Positions 50,013-60,103 of a stretch of DNA of 64,000 bases are shown one piece after another; positions within the stretch are counted from its first letter, which is position 1; every line of letters starts with the position of its first letter. The notes under the pieces were generated by a model that was given only the letters and a program-made list of their open reading frames with translations, did no database searches and was not told where the DNA came from. The position numbers and the translations under genes were made by a program. Source of the DNA: Butyrivibrio sp. (GTDB lineage Bacteria > Bacillota > Clostridia > Lachnospirales > Lachnospiraceae); assembly GCA_015056625.1 (NCBI GenBank), contig SVFY01000003.1, positions 1-64,000 of the forward strand. The letters are read 5' to 3'.

Positions 50013-51590
50013 TCACAGATTCGAATACCCCATAAGAAATTCATCAACTTCCTTGGCGCAGGCTCTTCCTTCGGCGATGGCCCAGACTACAAGGGACTGG
50101 CCGCGGCGCATATCTCCAGCGGAAAAGAGCTTTTGGCCGGCGCGGTAGATGCTGGATGGCTTGTTTGCAGCAGAATTGGAGCTAAAAGAACCGTCCACAT
50201 GGTTGGTTGTGCGCAATGAGACAGTAGAACCGTCCCCGTGTCTTGTCATGGGCTCGACGGTTCCGCGGGGAGAGAGCCTTAGGTTAAAGGCCGCGGCGGT
50301 GTAGTCTTCGCAGCCGATGAAGCCGGCGGCGATAAGGAGAAGGTCGCATTTTAGCTTTTTCCCGGAGCCGGGAACCTCGGTGAGTTTGCCGTCTTTGAAG
50401 GCTACTTTAACGGTCTGTATTTCTTTAATGTTGCCTTTTTTGTCGGTGGTGACGCTCTTTACGGTGGTCTCGAAGATGCGTGGGTCTGCGCCGTAAACTG
50501 CAATGGCTTCCTCGTGTCCGTAGTCGGTCTTAAGGGTCCCTGGCCACTCTGGCCATGGATTTGATGCTGCCCTGGTTACTGGAGGTTTTGGCATCATCTC
50601 AAGGGCTGTGACGCTCTTGGCGCCCTGCCTTATAACGGTTCCGATGCAGTCGTTACCTGTATCTCCGCCGCCGACGATGACAACGTTCTTACCTGCAGCG
50701 TCCACATAGCCGCCAGCTTCTTTAAGGGCTGCAACGCTTCTGTCCTTGGCTTTCATCAGAGCCCTGGTGTTCCTTGTAAGGAAATCAACTGCGTAATATA
50801 CGCCTCCAACCTTGCCAGGCTCTGCTGCAGCAAGGGGTCTTGGCTTTTTGGAACCGCAGCATAAAACCACAGCGTCAAACTTATCTAAGATCTCGGAAGA
50901 ATCCTTGTCCTTTCCAATGTTAACTCCTGTAACGAACTTTACGCCTTCTTCCTCCATAAGCTTTCTTCTGCGCTTTATGACGCTCTTATCAAGCTTCATG
51001 TTGGGGATCCCATACATCAAAAGTCCGCCGATCTCATCTTCACGCTCAAATACAGTCACTAAGTGTCCCCTGTGGTTGAGCTCATCAGCCACAGCAAGAC
51101 CGGATGGGCCGCTTCCCACAACGGCGACCTTCTTTCCGCTTCTTACCTTTGGTGCAAGCGGCCTGATATAACCCTTTTCATAAGCTCTTTCTACCAGGAA
51201 CAGCTCATTGTCATGGACTGTGACTGAATCGCCGTACTGCCCGCACATGCAGGCCTTCTCGCAAAGAGCAGGGCACACGCGGCCGGTGAACTCCGGGAAA
51301 TTGCTGGTCTTGTGGAGCCTGTTAAAGGCGTGCTCGTCGTGTCCCTTGTAAAGTTCATCATTCCACTCAGGAACAAGATTGTGTAAAGGACACCCCACAA
51401 CCATTCCGCTCAGGTTCATGGCTGACTGGCAAAATGGCACTCCGCAGTTCATGCACCTGGCAGCCTGCTGCCTTCTGCTCTCTGCTGCCAAAGGAGTGTG
51501 GAATTCCTCAAAGGTTTTTATTCTCTCAAGTGGAGGTACATCCCCATTGTTAATTCTTTTAAATTCAAGAAATCCTGTTTCTTTTCCCAT
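50013..51590 (-). CDS. gltD: Glutamate synthase small subunit with in-frame repeat insertion
   Basis: 525 residues. N-terminal cluster cysteines ([23 protein letters not shown]), then two nucleotide-binding folds ([17 protein letters not shown] and [15 protein letters not shown]), ending [20 protein letters not shown]. Between LSPRGTVE and [10 protein letters not shown] the usual ~14 residues are replaced by ~43, the extra part coming from a family 1 repeat (about residues 447-467). It passes electrons from NADPH to GltB. Starts 23 bases after gltB. Confidence 0.93.
   Translation of the reverse strand: MGKETGFLEFKRINNGDVPPLERIKTFEEFHTPLAAESRRQQAARCMNCGVPFCQSAMNLSGMVVGCPLHNLVPEWNDELYKGHDEHAFNRLHKTSNFPEFTGRVCPALCEKACMCGQYGDSVTVHDNELFLVERAYEKGYIRPLAPKVRSGKKVAVVGSGPSGLAVADELNHRGHLVTVFEREDEIGGLLMYGIPNMKLDKSVIKRRRKLMEEEGVKFVTGVNIGKDKDSSEILDKFDAVVLCCGSKKPRPLAAAEPGKVGGVYYAVDFLTRNTRALMKAKDRSVAALKEAGGYVDAAGKNVVIVGGGDTGNDCIGTVIRQGAKSVTALEMMPKPPVTRAASNPWPEWPGTLKTDYGHEEAIAVYGADPRIFETTVKSVTTDKKGNIKEIQTVKVAFKDGKLTEVPGSGKKLKCDLLLIAAGFIGCEDYTAAAFNLRLSPRGTVEPMTRHGDGSTVSLRTTNHVDGSFSSNSAANKPSSIYRAGQKLFSAGDMRRGQSLVVWAIAEGRACAKEVDEFLMGYSNL
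50188..50250. repeat. Family 1 repeat inside gltD coding sequence
   Basis: Contains AGAACCGTCC, then TGTGCGCAATGAGACAGT and AGAACCGTCCCCGTGTCTTG in frame. Read on the minus strand it codes for [10 protein letters not shown] and neighbours. Two modules in the same direction; no stop codon arises. Confidence 0.88.
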
Positions 51591-51613
51591 AGCTAAAAAT
51601 CTCCCAACGCTCC

Positions 51614-54600
51614 TTATGCCATCTCTTTGAACGCTTCTAAAACTGCATGCTCGTGATCTATCCCCTGCTCCTCGTACCTGCCGATTGTTGTTATCATCTT
51701 CTGGTAGTCGTTTGGCACGATCTTCTTAAAGTCAGGGATGTTTTCCTCAAAATTGCCAAGGATCTCTTTTGCAAACTCAGAATCCGTCTCGGCCACATAG
51801 TCCTCAAGGATCGACTTAAGCTCAGCAATGTCGTACTTCTCCGTAACTTCGTAGAGGGACGCCATGTCCTTGTTCATGCGAAGATAAAGAGTGTGCTCTC
51901 TGTCAAGAACATAGGCAATTCCGCCGCTCATGCCAGCTGCAAAGTTCTTACCTGTCATGCCAAGGATCACTGCCCGGCCGCCAGTCATGTACTCAAGTCC
52001 GTGGTCGCCGCAGCCTTCAGCAACAGCCACAGCTCCGGAATTTCGCACGCAGAATCTCTCTCCTGCCGACCCGCAGATGTAGGCTTTTCCTGCTGTTGCG
52101 CCGTACAAAGCAACGTTACCGATTATGATATTTTCATGGGCCTTGTAGGTGGCTTTCCCGGAAGGCCTTACCACAACCTTTCCGCCGGATAATCCCTTTC
52201 CAAAGCCGTCGTTGGCATCACCGATAAGCCTTAGCGTAACTCCCTTTGGAAGGAATGCGCCAAATGACTGTCCTCCGCCGCCGTGAGCCTCAACCACAAA
52301 GGAGTCCTCAGAAAGAGAATCTCCAAAGTCCGCTGTGACCCTGCTGCCAAGAAGGGTTCCAAAGCTTCTGTCAGTGCTTGAAATATCAAGGACCACATCT
52401 GCGCCCTTGTCAGCTAAAGTCACCGCTTCGCCCGCCTTACCAGCCACAGCACCTTTACCAGCGCCAAAACCTGCCTTCAGACTCTTTTTATTCTTCTCAT
52501 ACTCAGGGATCAGAACCCTGCTATCCAGCGTCTTTTCAAGGCCGAAGTCAAATGCATCCTTCTGGTCAAAAGAGCTTTTTTCGCGCCCTGCATATCTTCC
52601 ATCCAGGATCCTTGAAAGGTCCGCAGCATTTTTCCTTGCCTGACGAGACGAACCCTCATAGCTTCTCATCTTAAGGCAGTCGGTCCTTCCAACCATCTCT
52701 TCCACAGTTCTAAAGCCAAGTCCTGCCATGATCTCACGAAGCTGCCTTGCGATAAAGAGCATGAAATTCATAACGTGCTCTGGCTTTCCTCTAAAACGCT
52801 TTCTCAGCTCCTCGTTCTGAGTTGCGATACCCACAGGGCAGGTATCCTTGTTGCAGACTCTCATCATCATGCAGCCCATGCAAACAAGGGGCGCTGTGGC
52901 AAAGCCAAATTCCTCAGCTCCAAGAAGGGCAGCAATGGCAACGTCTCTTCCAGTCATGAGCTTGCCGTCAGTTTCAAGGACCACGTGGCTTCTAAGGCCG
53001 TTGTCCAAGAGGGACTGATGGGCTTCGCTTACGCCAAGCTCCCATGGAAGGCCTGCGTGATGAACAGAAGATGAAGGTGCAGCGCCAGTTCCGCCATCGT
53101 AGCCGGAGATCAGGATCACCTGGGCTCCTGCCTTGGCAACGCCTGATGCAATAGTTCCAACGCCAGCTTCAGACACCAGCTTTACTGATATCCTTGCCTT
53201 GTCGTTGGCATTTTTCAGGTCGTAAATAAGCTGTGCCAGATCCTCGATGGAATAGATATCGTGGTGAGGGGGTGGTGAGATCAGCGCAACACCCGGTGTT
53301 GAGAATCTTGTCTTTGCAACCCAGGGGTATACCTTCTTTCCTGGGAGATGACCGCCTTCGCCGGGCTTTGCGCCCTGTGCCATTTTTATCTGGATCTCTT
53401 TTGCGCTTAAAAGGTAACTGCTGGATACGCCAAAGCGTCCCGATGCAACCTGCTTGACTGCGCTGTTTTTCTCAGTTCCAAATCTCTCAGGAAGCTCTCC
53501 ACCTTCGCCGGTGTTGCTCTTTCCGCCAAGTCTGTTCATGGCGATGGCCAGGGTCTCGTGGGCCTCCTTGGAAAGAGATCCATAACTCATGGCTCCAGTC
53601 TGGAATCTCTTTACGATATTTTCTTCGCTTTCAACTTCATCAATAGGCACCGGCTTTCCACCTGGTACCAGAGACAAAAGAGCTCTCAGTGTATGAGGCC
53701 TGTCCTCGTCGTCCACCATGTCTGTGTACTGCCTAAACAGCTCGTAATTTCCTTCCCTCACTGCTCTTTGCAGTGTCACGATGGTCTTTGGGCTGTACAT
53801 GTGATCTTCCATGTTGTCGCCGCTTCTAAGGGAATGGAATCCAAAGGAGTCAAGGCTTTCGTCGGTGTGAAGTCCCAAAGGATCAAAAGCCCTGTTATGG
53901 CGCTTTTCAACATCCTCGCCGATCTCTTCAATGCCGATACCGCCTACTCTGCTGGTGGTTCCTGTAAAATACTTATCTATAAGCTCTTTTGAAAGGCCAA
54001 TGGCCTCAAAGATCCTGGCTGACTGATAGGACTGCAGGGTTGAGATACCCATTTTCGCTGCAATCTTAACAACGCCCCCAAGGAGAGCCTTGTTGTAATC
54101 TGCGATTGCAGTGTGGTAGTCCTTATCCAGGATTCCGATATCGATAAGCTCTGCGATGCACTCGTGAGCCAGATATGGGTTGATGGCTCTTGCGCCAAAG
54201 CCCAGCAGCGTAGCAACCTGGTGAACGTCTCTAGGCTCTCCGCTTTCAAGGATGATGGAAACCGCTGTACGCCTCTTAGTCCGCACCAGATGCTGCTCCA
54301 CTGAGGAAACCGCAAGAAGTGACGGGATTGGCATGTGGTTTTCATCAACGCCCCTGTCGGACAGTACGATGATATTGGCGCCCTCCTGGGCTGCCCTGTC
54401 CACAGAGATATTGAGCTGTTCCAGAGCTTTTTCAACTGATGTGTTCTTGTAATACAAAAGTGATATGGTCTCAACCTTAAATCCCGGCTGGTCGAGAGCC
54501 TTTATCTTAATGAGGTCAACTCCAGTAAGGATGGGGTTATTTACCTCCAAAACTCTGCAGTTGTCATTCTTTTCTTTTAAAAGATTGCCGTCAGATCCGA

Positions 54601-56188
54601 TGTACACTGTGGTGTCGGTAACAACCTTCTCTCGAAGCGAGTCAATAGGTGGGTTCGTAACCTGAGCAAAGAGCTGCTTAAAGTAGCAAAACAGCATCTG
54701 GTGATGGTCAGAGAGCATAGCCAGCGGAATGTCGCTTCCCATGGAAACTGTGGGTTCTATGCCTGCCGTCGCCATTGGCATGATCTGGTCCTTGACGTCC
54801 TCGTAGGAGTAACCAAAGACCTTGTAGAGCTTGTCTCTCATTTCCTGACTGTGGACATCGATCTTCTTATTGGGGATCTTAAGGTCTGCAAGGTGCAGAA
54901 GGTAGCGGTCAAGCCACTCGCCGTAGGGACTCTTTTTCGCATAGCCGTCCTTGCACTCTTTGTCAGAGATTATGCGGCCCTGTCTGGTGTCCACAAGGAG
55001 CATGTGACCTGGAGATAGCCTGGATTTCTTTTCAATATTCTCCTCTGGAATATCCAAAACGCCTACTTCGGAAGACAGAATGAGCCTTCCGTCCTTGGTG
55101 ACGTAATATCTTGATGGTCTTAGGCCGTTGCGGTCAAGGGTGGCTCCAAACACCTCTCCATCGGTGAAAAGAACTGCTGCCGGCCCATCCCATGGCTCCA
55201 TCATTGTAGCGTAGTAGTGGTAGAAATCTTTTTTGTCCTGAGCCATAAAGTCGTTGTGCTTCCAGGGCTCAGGGATAGTGAGCATCATGGCGAGAGGAAG
55301 GTCCATGCCATTCATGTAGAGAAACTCCAGGGTGTTATCCAGCATTGCAGAGTCAGAGCCAGAGGACGCGATAACTGGGTATACCTTTGAAAGGTCATCC
55401 CCAAACACATCTGAAGACATGGTCTCCTCACGAGCCAGCATTCTGTCACTGTTACCCCTTATGGTGTTGATCTCGCCGTTGTGGGCGATCATCCTGTATG
55501 GATGAGCCCTCTGCCATGAAGGAGTTGTATTGGTAGAAAACCTTGAATGAACCATGGCTATGGCAGTCTTATACTCAGGGTCAAGAAGATCCTGGTAAAA
55601 GAGCCTTAGCTGCCCTACAAGGAACATGCCCTTATATACAATGGTCCTTGATGAAAATGAGCAGATATAAGTATCGTCAGAAGACTTCTCATACTCGCGC
55701 CTAAGGCAATAGAGCTTTCTGTCAAAGTCGATACCCTTTTTGACGCCTTCAGGTCTTTTCACAAAACACTGAGAAATATAGGGCATGCAGGCTACTGCCA
55801 CCTCTCCAAGGATCTCGGGATGGGTTGGAACATCGCGCCATCCAAGGACAGTCAGCTCTTCCTTTTCTGCGATGACTTCCAGCATGCGCTTTGCAAACAT
55901 GCGCTTCATGGGATCCTGGGGCAAAAAGAACATTCCAATGCCGTAGTCTCCTTTGCCTCCAATGGCGATCCCTTCGCCCTTTACAGCCTTTTTAAAGAAG
56001 TCATGGGAAATCTGCACAAGGATACCTACGCCGTCGCCAACCTTTCCTGTTGCGTCTTTTCCAGCTCGATGCTCAAGCTTTTCAACGATGGAGAGGGCGT
56101 CGTCAAGGACCTTGTTGTCAGGCTTTCCGTCTATATTTATAACTGCGCCTATTCCGCAGGCGTCTCTTTCGTTCATCCAAGTTTCCAT
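51614..56188 (-). CDS. gltB: Glutamate synthase large subunit
   Basis: 1524 residues, normal length. Short propeptide then catalytic ERDACGIGAVINIDGK for glutaminase; central FMN domain with PEGGHLPGKKVYPWVAKTR and the 3Fe-4S loop CMMMRVCNKDTCPVGIAT; C-terminal beta-helix GADVVLDISSTDRSFG. Makes two glutamates from glutamine and 2-oxoglutarate. Starts 13 bases after glnA. Confidence 0.97.
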   Translation of the reverse strand: METWMNERDACGIGAVINIDGKPDNKVLDDALSIVEKLEHRAGKDATGKVGDGVGILVQISHDFFKKAVKGEGIAIGGKGDYGIGMFFLPQDPMKRMFAKRMLEVIAEKEELTVLGWRDVPTHPEILGEVAVACMPYISQCFVKRPEGVKKGIDFDRKLYCLRREYEKSSDDTYICSFSSRTIVYKGMFLVGQLRLFYQDLLDPEYKTAIAMVHSRFSTNTTPSWQRAHPYRMIAHNGEINTIRGNSDRMLAREETMSSDVFGDDLSKVYPVIASSGSDSAMLDNTLEFLYMNGMDLPLAMMLTIPEPWKHNDFMAQDKKDFYHYYATMMEPWDGPAAVLFTDGEVFGATLDRNGLRPSRYYVTKDGRLILSSEVGVLDIPEENIEKKSRLSPGHMLLVDTRQGRIISDKECKDGYAKKSPYGEWLDRYLLHLADLKIPNKKIDVHSQEMRDKLYKVFGYSYEDVKDQIMPMATAGIEPTVSMGSDIPLAMLSDHHQMLFCYFKQLFAQVTNPPIDSLREKVVTDTTVYIGSDGNLLKEKNDNCRVLEVNNPILTGVDLIKIKALDQPGFKVETISLLYYKNTSVEKALEQLNISVDRAAQEGANIIVLSDRGVDENHMPIPSLLAVSSVEQHLVRTKRRTAVSIILESGEPRDVHQVATLLGFGARAINPYLAHECIAELIDIGILDKDYHTAIADYNKALLGGVVKIAAKMGISTLQSYQSARIFEAIGLSKELIDKYFTGTTSRVGGIGIEEIGEDVEKRHNRAFDPLGLHTDESLDSFGFHSLRSGDNMEDHMYSPKTIVTLQRAVREGNYELFRQYTDMVDDEDRPHTLRALLSLVPGGKPVPIDEVESEENIVKRFQTGAMSYGSLSKEAHETLAIAMNRLGGKSNTGEGGELPERFGTEKNSAVKQVASGRFGVSSSYLLSAKEIQIKMAQGAKPGEGGHLPGKKVYPWVAKTRFSTPGVALISPPPHHDIYSIEDLAQLIYDLKNANDKARISVKLVSEAGVGTIASGVAKAGAQVILISGYDGGTGAAPSSSVHHAGLPWELGVSEAHQSLLDNGLRSHVVLETDGKLMTGRDVAIAALLGAEEFGFATAPLVCMGCMMMRVCNKDTCPVGIATQNEELRKRFRGKPEHVMNFMLFIARQLREIMAGLGFRTVEEMVGRTDCLKMRSYEGSSRQARKNAADLSRILDGRYAGREKSSFDQKDAFDFGLEKTLDSRVLIPEYEKNKKSLKAGFGAGKGAVAGKAGEAVTLADKGADVVLDISSTDRSFGTLLGSRVTADFGDSLSEDSFVVEAHGGGGQSFGAFLPKGVTLRLIGDANDGFGKGLSGGKVVVRPSGKATYKAHENIIIGNVALYGATAGKAYICGSAGERFCVRNSGAVAVAEGCGDHGLEYMTGGRAVILGMTGKNFAAGMSGGIAYVLDREHTLYLRMNKDMASLYEVTEKYDIAELKSILEDYVAETDSEFAKEILGNFEENIPDFKKIVPNDYQKMITTIGRYEEQGIDHEHAVLEAFKEMA

Positions 56189-56201
56189 TTTAATCCTACC
56201 T

Positions 56202-58310
56202 TTATCTGAGTGAGAAAAGCATCTGCCCGTATGTGGGGTAACTTAAGTACTTATCAGGGATAAGGGCCTCAGCAGCATCAGCGTATTTTCTGAGCTCATC
56301 CATGTCTGCAAGGACTGTCTTTTCGTAGTAATCTGCCATCTCAAGGCTCTCTGATTTTTCTTCAGCAGTCTTAGTGTCTTTTGCAAGCTTATCAAGTGAA
56401 GCGCACATCTTTTCAGAAGCTTCTTCCAGGCCCTTAAGTACGCCTGTTTCAAGTTCGCATCCAGCCCCTTCAAGTACGCTCTTTTTCTGGAGGATCTCTT
56501 TTGTCAGATCCTTCTCATAAGCTACAAGGCCTTCTGTAAGATCTTTTCTCACCATCTCCTGCATTGTGAGAGCTTCGATGTGTACTGACTTTGAGTAGTT
56601 TTCAAGCAGGATCTCATATCTTGAGAAGATCTCTTCCTTAGTGAAGATCCCGTGCTTTGTAAAGAGCTCAACAGATCTATCGTCGATCCAGTATGGCATT
56701 GCATCCGGAAGGGATTTAAGGTTTGGAAGGCCTCTCTTTGCGGCTTCTTCTACCCACTCGCTTGTGTATCCGTTTCCGTTGAAAAGAACTCTCTTATGCT
56801 CTATAAGTGTTTCCCTTAGGATCTCCATTACCTTGTCCTTAAGGTCTGCCTCGCTTACACCTGAAAGCTTGTCGTAGATCTTGGCAACTTCCTCAGCAAC
56901 TGCTGTGTTGAGGACGATGTTGGCATTTGCTACAGAAACTGATGAACCAGGCATTCTGAACTCGAACTTGTTTCCGGTAAATGCAAATGGTGAAGTTCTG
57001 TTTCTGTCGGTGTTGTCCTTGATAAAGTGTGGAAGAACTGTAGCTCCCATGGACATCTGGGACTTGCCCTGGCTCTGATAATCAGCGCCCTCTTCAAGGG
57101 CCTTTAAAACTTCAGCAAGCTCATCACCTACAAAGATTGAGATGATAGCTGGAGGTGCCTCGTTTCCGCCAAGTCTGTGGTCGTTTCCTGCTGATGCAAC
57201 GGAAAGCCTTAGGATCGGTGCATACTCATCAACTGCTGCAATTACAGCTGTAAGGAATACCAGGAAAGGAATGTTCTCTGCAGGCTTTTTACCTGGGTCA
57301 AGAAGGTTGATTCCTGTATCTGTGCACACTGACCAGTTGTTGTGCTTACCTGATCCGTTGATTCCCTCAAAGGGCTTTTCGTGAAGGAGGCATGCAAAAT
57401 TATGTCTGTCAGCGACTTTTTTCATAACTTCCATTGTGAGCTGGTTGTGGTCTACAGCGATGTTTGCTGTCTCGAATACTGGAGCCAGCTCGTGCTGAGA
57501 TGGAGCAACCTCGTTGTGCTTGGTCTTTGCCGGGATTCCCAGCTTCCAGAGCTCTTCGTCAAGGTCGTGCATGTATTCTGAAACCTTGGGCTTGATAACG
57601 CCGAAGTAGTGATCTTCCATCTCCTGGCCCTTTGTTGCAGGAGCTCCGATAAGAGTTCTTCCTGTGAACAAAAGATCTTTTCTTCTCTTGTAATCGTCCT
57701 TGTCGATAAGGAAATACTCCTGCTCTGAACCGATTGTTGTGTTCACTCTTCCCACATCTTCATAGCCAAGAAGGTGAAGGAGCTTAACACCTTCATTTGA
57801 AAGAGCCTCCATTGAGCGAAGGAGAGGTGTCTTTTTATCAAGGGCTTCTCCGCCGTAGGAGCAGAAAGCTGTTGGGATGTAAAGGGAGCCATCCTTGATA
57901 AATGCTGGTGATGAAGGATCCCAGGCTGTGTAGCCCCTTGCTTCAAAAGTTGCACGAAGTCCTCCAGATGGGAAACTTGATGCATCAGGTTCACCCTTTA
58001 CAAGCTCTTTTCCGGAAAACTCCATGATAACTGTGCCGTCATCCATAGGTGAAATGAAGCTGTCGTGCTTTTCTGCGGTGAGACCAGTCATTGGCTGGAA
58101 CCAGTGTGTGAAGTGAGTTGCGCCGTTTTCAACTGCCCATTCCTTCATAACTGCTGCCACGCAGTTGGCTACATCAAGCTCAAGGTGCGTGCCCTTTTCT
58201 ATCGTTTTGTGAACTGCCTTGTAGATGTCCTTTGGAAGGCGGTCCCTCATTACTTTGTCGTTGAAAACAAGACTTCCAAATTCTTCTGTGAGTTTGCTTG
58301 CTTTGATCAT
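56202..58310 (-). CDS. glnA: Glutamine synthetase type III
   Basis: 702 residues, typical of the long GSIII (GlnN) class rather than ~440-470 GSI. [48 protein letters not shown] (metal Glu), and [12 protein letters not shown] with [25 protein letters not shown], here split as [12 protein letters not shown] and [28 protein letters not shown]. A 120-base gap to asnB holds two conserved hairpins. Confidence 0.96.
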   Translation of the reverse strand: [702 protein letters not shown]

Positions 58311-58352
58311 GATGTTCTCCTCCTTAATTTACATTTATCATTGCTACTGGAT

Positions 58353-58387
58353 ATTCACTAGATTCGAAAATACCTCATCAAGTGAAT
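58353..58387 (-). ncRNA. Conserved GAGGT/TCGA-loop hairpin, asnB-glnA gap, second of pair
   Basis: Minus strand: ATTCACT, unpaired T, GAT, loop GAGGTATTTTCGA, ATC, unpaired T, AGTGAAT. An 11-bp stem with one T-T mismatch. Lies about 43 bases upstream of the glnA start. Confidence 0.7.
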
Positions 58388-58399
58388 CCCAGAGGTTCG

Positions 58400-58428
58400 C
58401 ACTAGCCTCGAAAATACCTCGGCAAGAG
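58400..58428 (-). ncRNA. Conserved GAGGT/TCGA-loop hairpin, asnB-glnA gap, first of pair
   Basis: Minus strand: CTCT, unpaired T, GCC, loop GAGGTATTTTCGA, GGC, unpaired T, AGTG (one outer mismatch). Two bases after the asnB stop. Linker to the next copy starts CGAACC and contains TGGG, as in the liv copy. Confidence 0.68.
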
Positions 58429-58430
58429 CT

Positions 58431-60014
58431 CTACTCTCCCGAAGCGCCGTAGTTTGAAAGAACTCTTGCTGACGGATCTGTTACGTTGCAGCCCTTCCAG
58501 TTTTTGTTTGGCATCCAGAAGTCCACAACCATCTCTGACTGGCCCTCGTAGTACTTTTCAAAGATCTCACGATAGAGAAGTGATTCCTTGGTAAAGGGCG
58601 TTGCGTGGTCATATTTCTTTCTAGCTATCTCGTACTCTGCATAGGTATAGGCGCTGTCTGCGTATTCCATCAGGTCGTCCCTTAGGGAGTGTCCAACTGC
58701 ATCTGAGAAGGCTGCCTTTTCACGCATCAGGATGCTGTGGGGTATGACCTCATCTTCTTCAAATGCCTTGCGCAAAAGAAATTTTCCTATGCCGTAGGTG
58801 TTTAGCTTCTTTTCAGGGTCGATGCTCATTACGTAGTCTACAAAGTCCAGGTCTCCAAAGGGAACTCTGGCTTCTAAGGAGTTTACGCTGATGCATCTGT
58901 CTGCCCTAAGTACGTCGTACATGTGGATCTCGTGAATCCTCTTTTTTGCCTCTTCCTGAAAGGCCTCGGCACTTGGTGCAAAATCTGTATATTTGTAACC
59001 AAAGAGCTCGTCTGAGATCTCTCCTGTAAGGATCACCTTGATATCAGTGTTTTCATGGATCCACTTGCACAGAAGGTACATTCCTATTGAAGCTCTTATG
59101 GTAGTGATGTCGTAGGTTCCAAGAGCGTGGATAACAGGCTCTAAAGCTCCTAAAACGTCGTCCTTTGTGATGATAACTTCGTGGTGATTACTTCCTATAT
59201 ATTCAGCAACCTCCCTTGCGTACTTAAGGTCGATGGCGTCTATATCCATTCCGATTGCAAAGGTCTCAAGGGGCTTATCTGAAATCCTTGCTGCTACGCC
59301 GCATACAAGCGATGAATCAAGGCCGCCTGATAAAAGAAATCCTACCGGCGCGTCAGCGTCAAGGCGCTTTTCAATGCCACTTACCAGCTTGTCGTGGATG
59401 TTCTTTGTGATGACTTCAAGTGAATCTGTCTGTATCTCTTTTACCCTGGTCATATCCCTGTAGCAGATAAATTCTCCATCCTCGTAGTAGTGTCCAGGTG
59501 GGAAGGGCTTGACCATCTTGCAGGCTCCTGTAAGGTTCTTGGGTTCAGAGGCAAACATTATGTATCCCTCATCGTCGTAGCCATAGTAGAGAGGCCTTAT
59601 TCCTATTGGATCCCTTGCAGCTATGAACTTGTCTTTTTCCCCGTCGTAGAGAACAAGAGCAAACTCTGCGTCAAGCAGTGAAAACATCCTGCTGCCCAGC
59701 TTCTCATAAAGAGGAAGAAGTATCTCGCAGTCGCTGTCTGACTTGAAAGAATATCCAAGGCTTTGAAGGTAAGTCCTTAATGCCTTAAAGCCGTAGAGCT
59801 CGCCGTTGCAGACTACTGCGCTATTTCCCAGGGTAAAGGGCTGCATCCCCGCTTCATTAAGCCCCATGATCGACAGGCGGTTAAAGCCCATAAGGCCACC
59901 ATTAACCTTCATTATCCTTGTCATGTCAGGGCCTCTTGATGCGGTCCTTTCAAGAAGCTCTCTGAAATATGCTTCATCAGCCTCTTTCCTGGTGTATGTA
60001 AGAATTGCGCACAT
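58431..60014 (-). CDS. asnB: Asparagine synthetase (glutamine-hydrolysing)
   Basis: 527 residues. Cys2 nucleophile (MCAILTYT), RGPDMTRI and CNGELYGFKALR in the glutaminase part; FLLSGGLDSSLVCG is the ATP pyrophosphatase loop. First gene of the asnB-glnA-gltB-gltD-purF operon. Ribosome site AGGAGGG, with a terminator directly before it that belongs to the regulated leader. Confidence 0.95.
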   Translation of the reverse strand: MCAILTYTRKEADEAYFRELLERTASRGPDMTRIMKVNGGLMGFNRLSIMGLNEAGMQPFTLGNSAVVCNGELYGFKALRTYLQSLGYSFKSDSDCEILLPLYEKLGSRMFSLLDAEFALVLYDGEKDKFIAARDPIGIRPLYYGYDDEGYIMFASEPKNLTGACKMVKPFPPGHYYEDGEFICYRDMTRVKEIQTDSLEVITKNIHDKLVSGIEKRLDADAPVGFLLSGGLDSSLVCGVAARISDKPLETFAIGMDIDAIDLKYAREVAEYIGSNHHEVIITKDDVLGALEPVIHALGTYDITTIRASIGMYLLCKWIHENTDIKVILTGEISDELFGYKYTDFAPSAEAFQEEAKKRIHEIHMYDVLRADRCISVNSLEARVPFGDLDFVDYVMSIDPEKKLNTYGIGKFLLRKAFEEDEVIPHSILMREKAAFSDAVGHSLRDDLMEYADSAYTYAEYEIARKKYDHATPFTKESLLYREIFEKYYEGQSEMVVDFWMPNKNWKGCNVTDPSARVLSNYGASGE

Positions 60015-60032
60015 ACTTTTTCCCTCCTAAAG

Positions 60033-60096
60033 AAAAAACGACGCAAAGAGATCATGCCATGAATCTCGCAGCAAGATGCCCCATTGCATCGTCTTT
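60033..60096 (-). promoter_or_regulatory. asnB leader: hexaloop hairpin and competing terminator (ANTAR-like)
   Basis: Minus strand AAAGACGATGCAA pairs with TTTGCGTCGTTTTTT as a terminator. Inside, GATGC-AATGGG-GCATC (60075-60090) forms a hairpin with a six-base loop whose first base is A and fourth G, the ANTAR consensus; its 5' arm overlaps the terminator arm. A second hairpin (GAGAT/ATCTC, loop containing ATGGCA) follows. The arrangement predicts antitermination when a protein holds the hairpins. Confidence 0.6.
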
Positions 60097-60103
60097 ATAT
60101 CAT

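Noticed and set aside
58311..58430. Known glnA-type glutamine riboswitch before glnA
   Set aside because: The published core is not present; the conserved hairpin pair seen here has a different loop and architecture.
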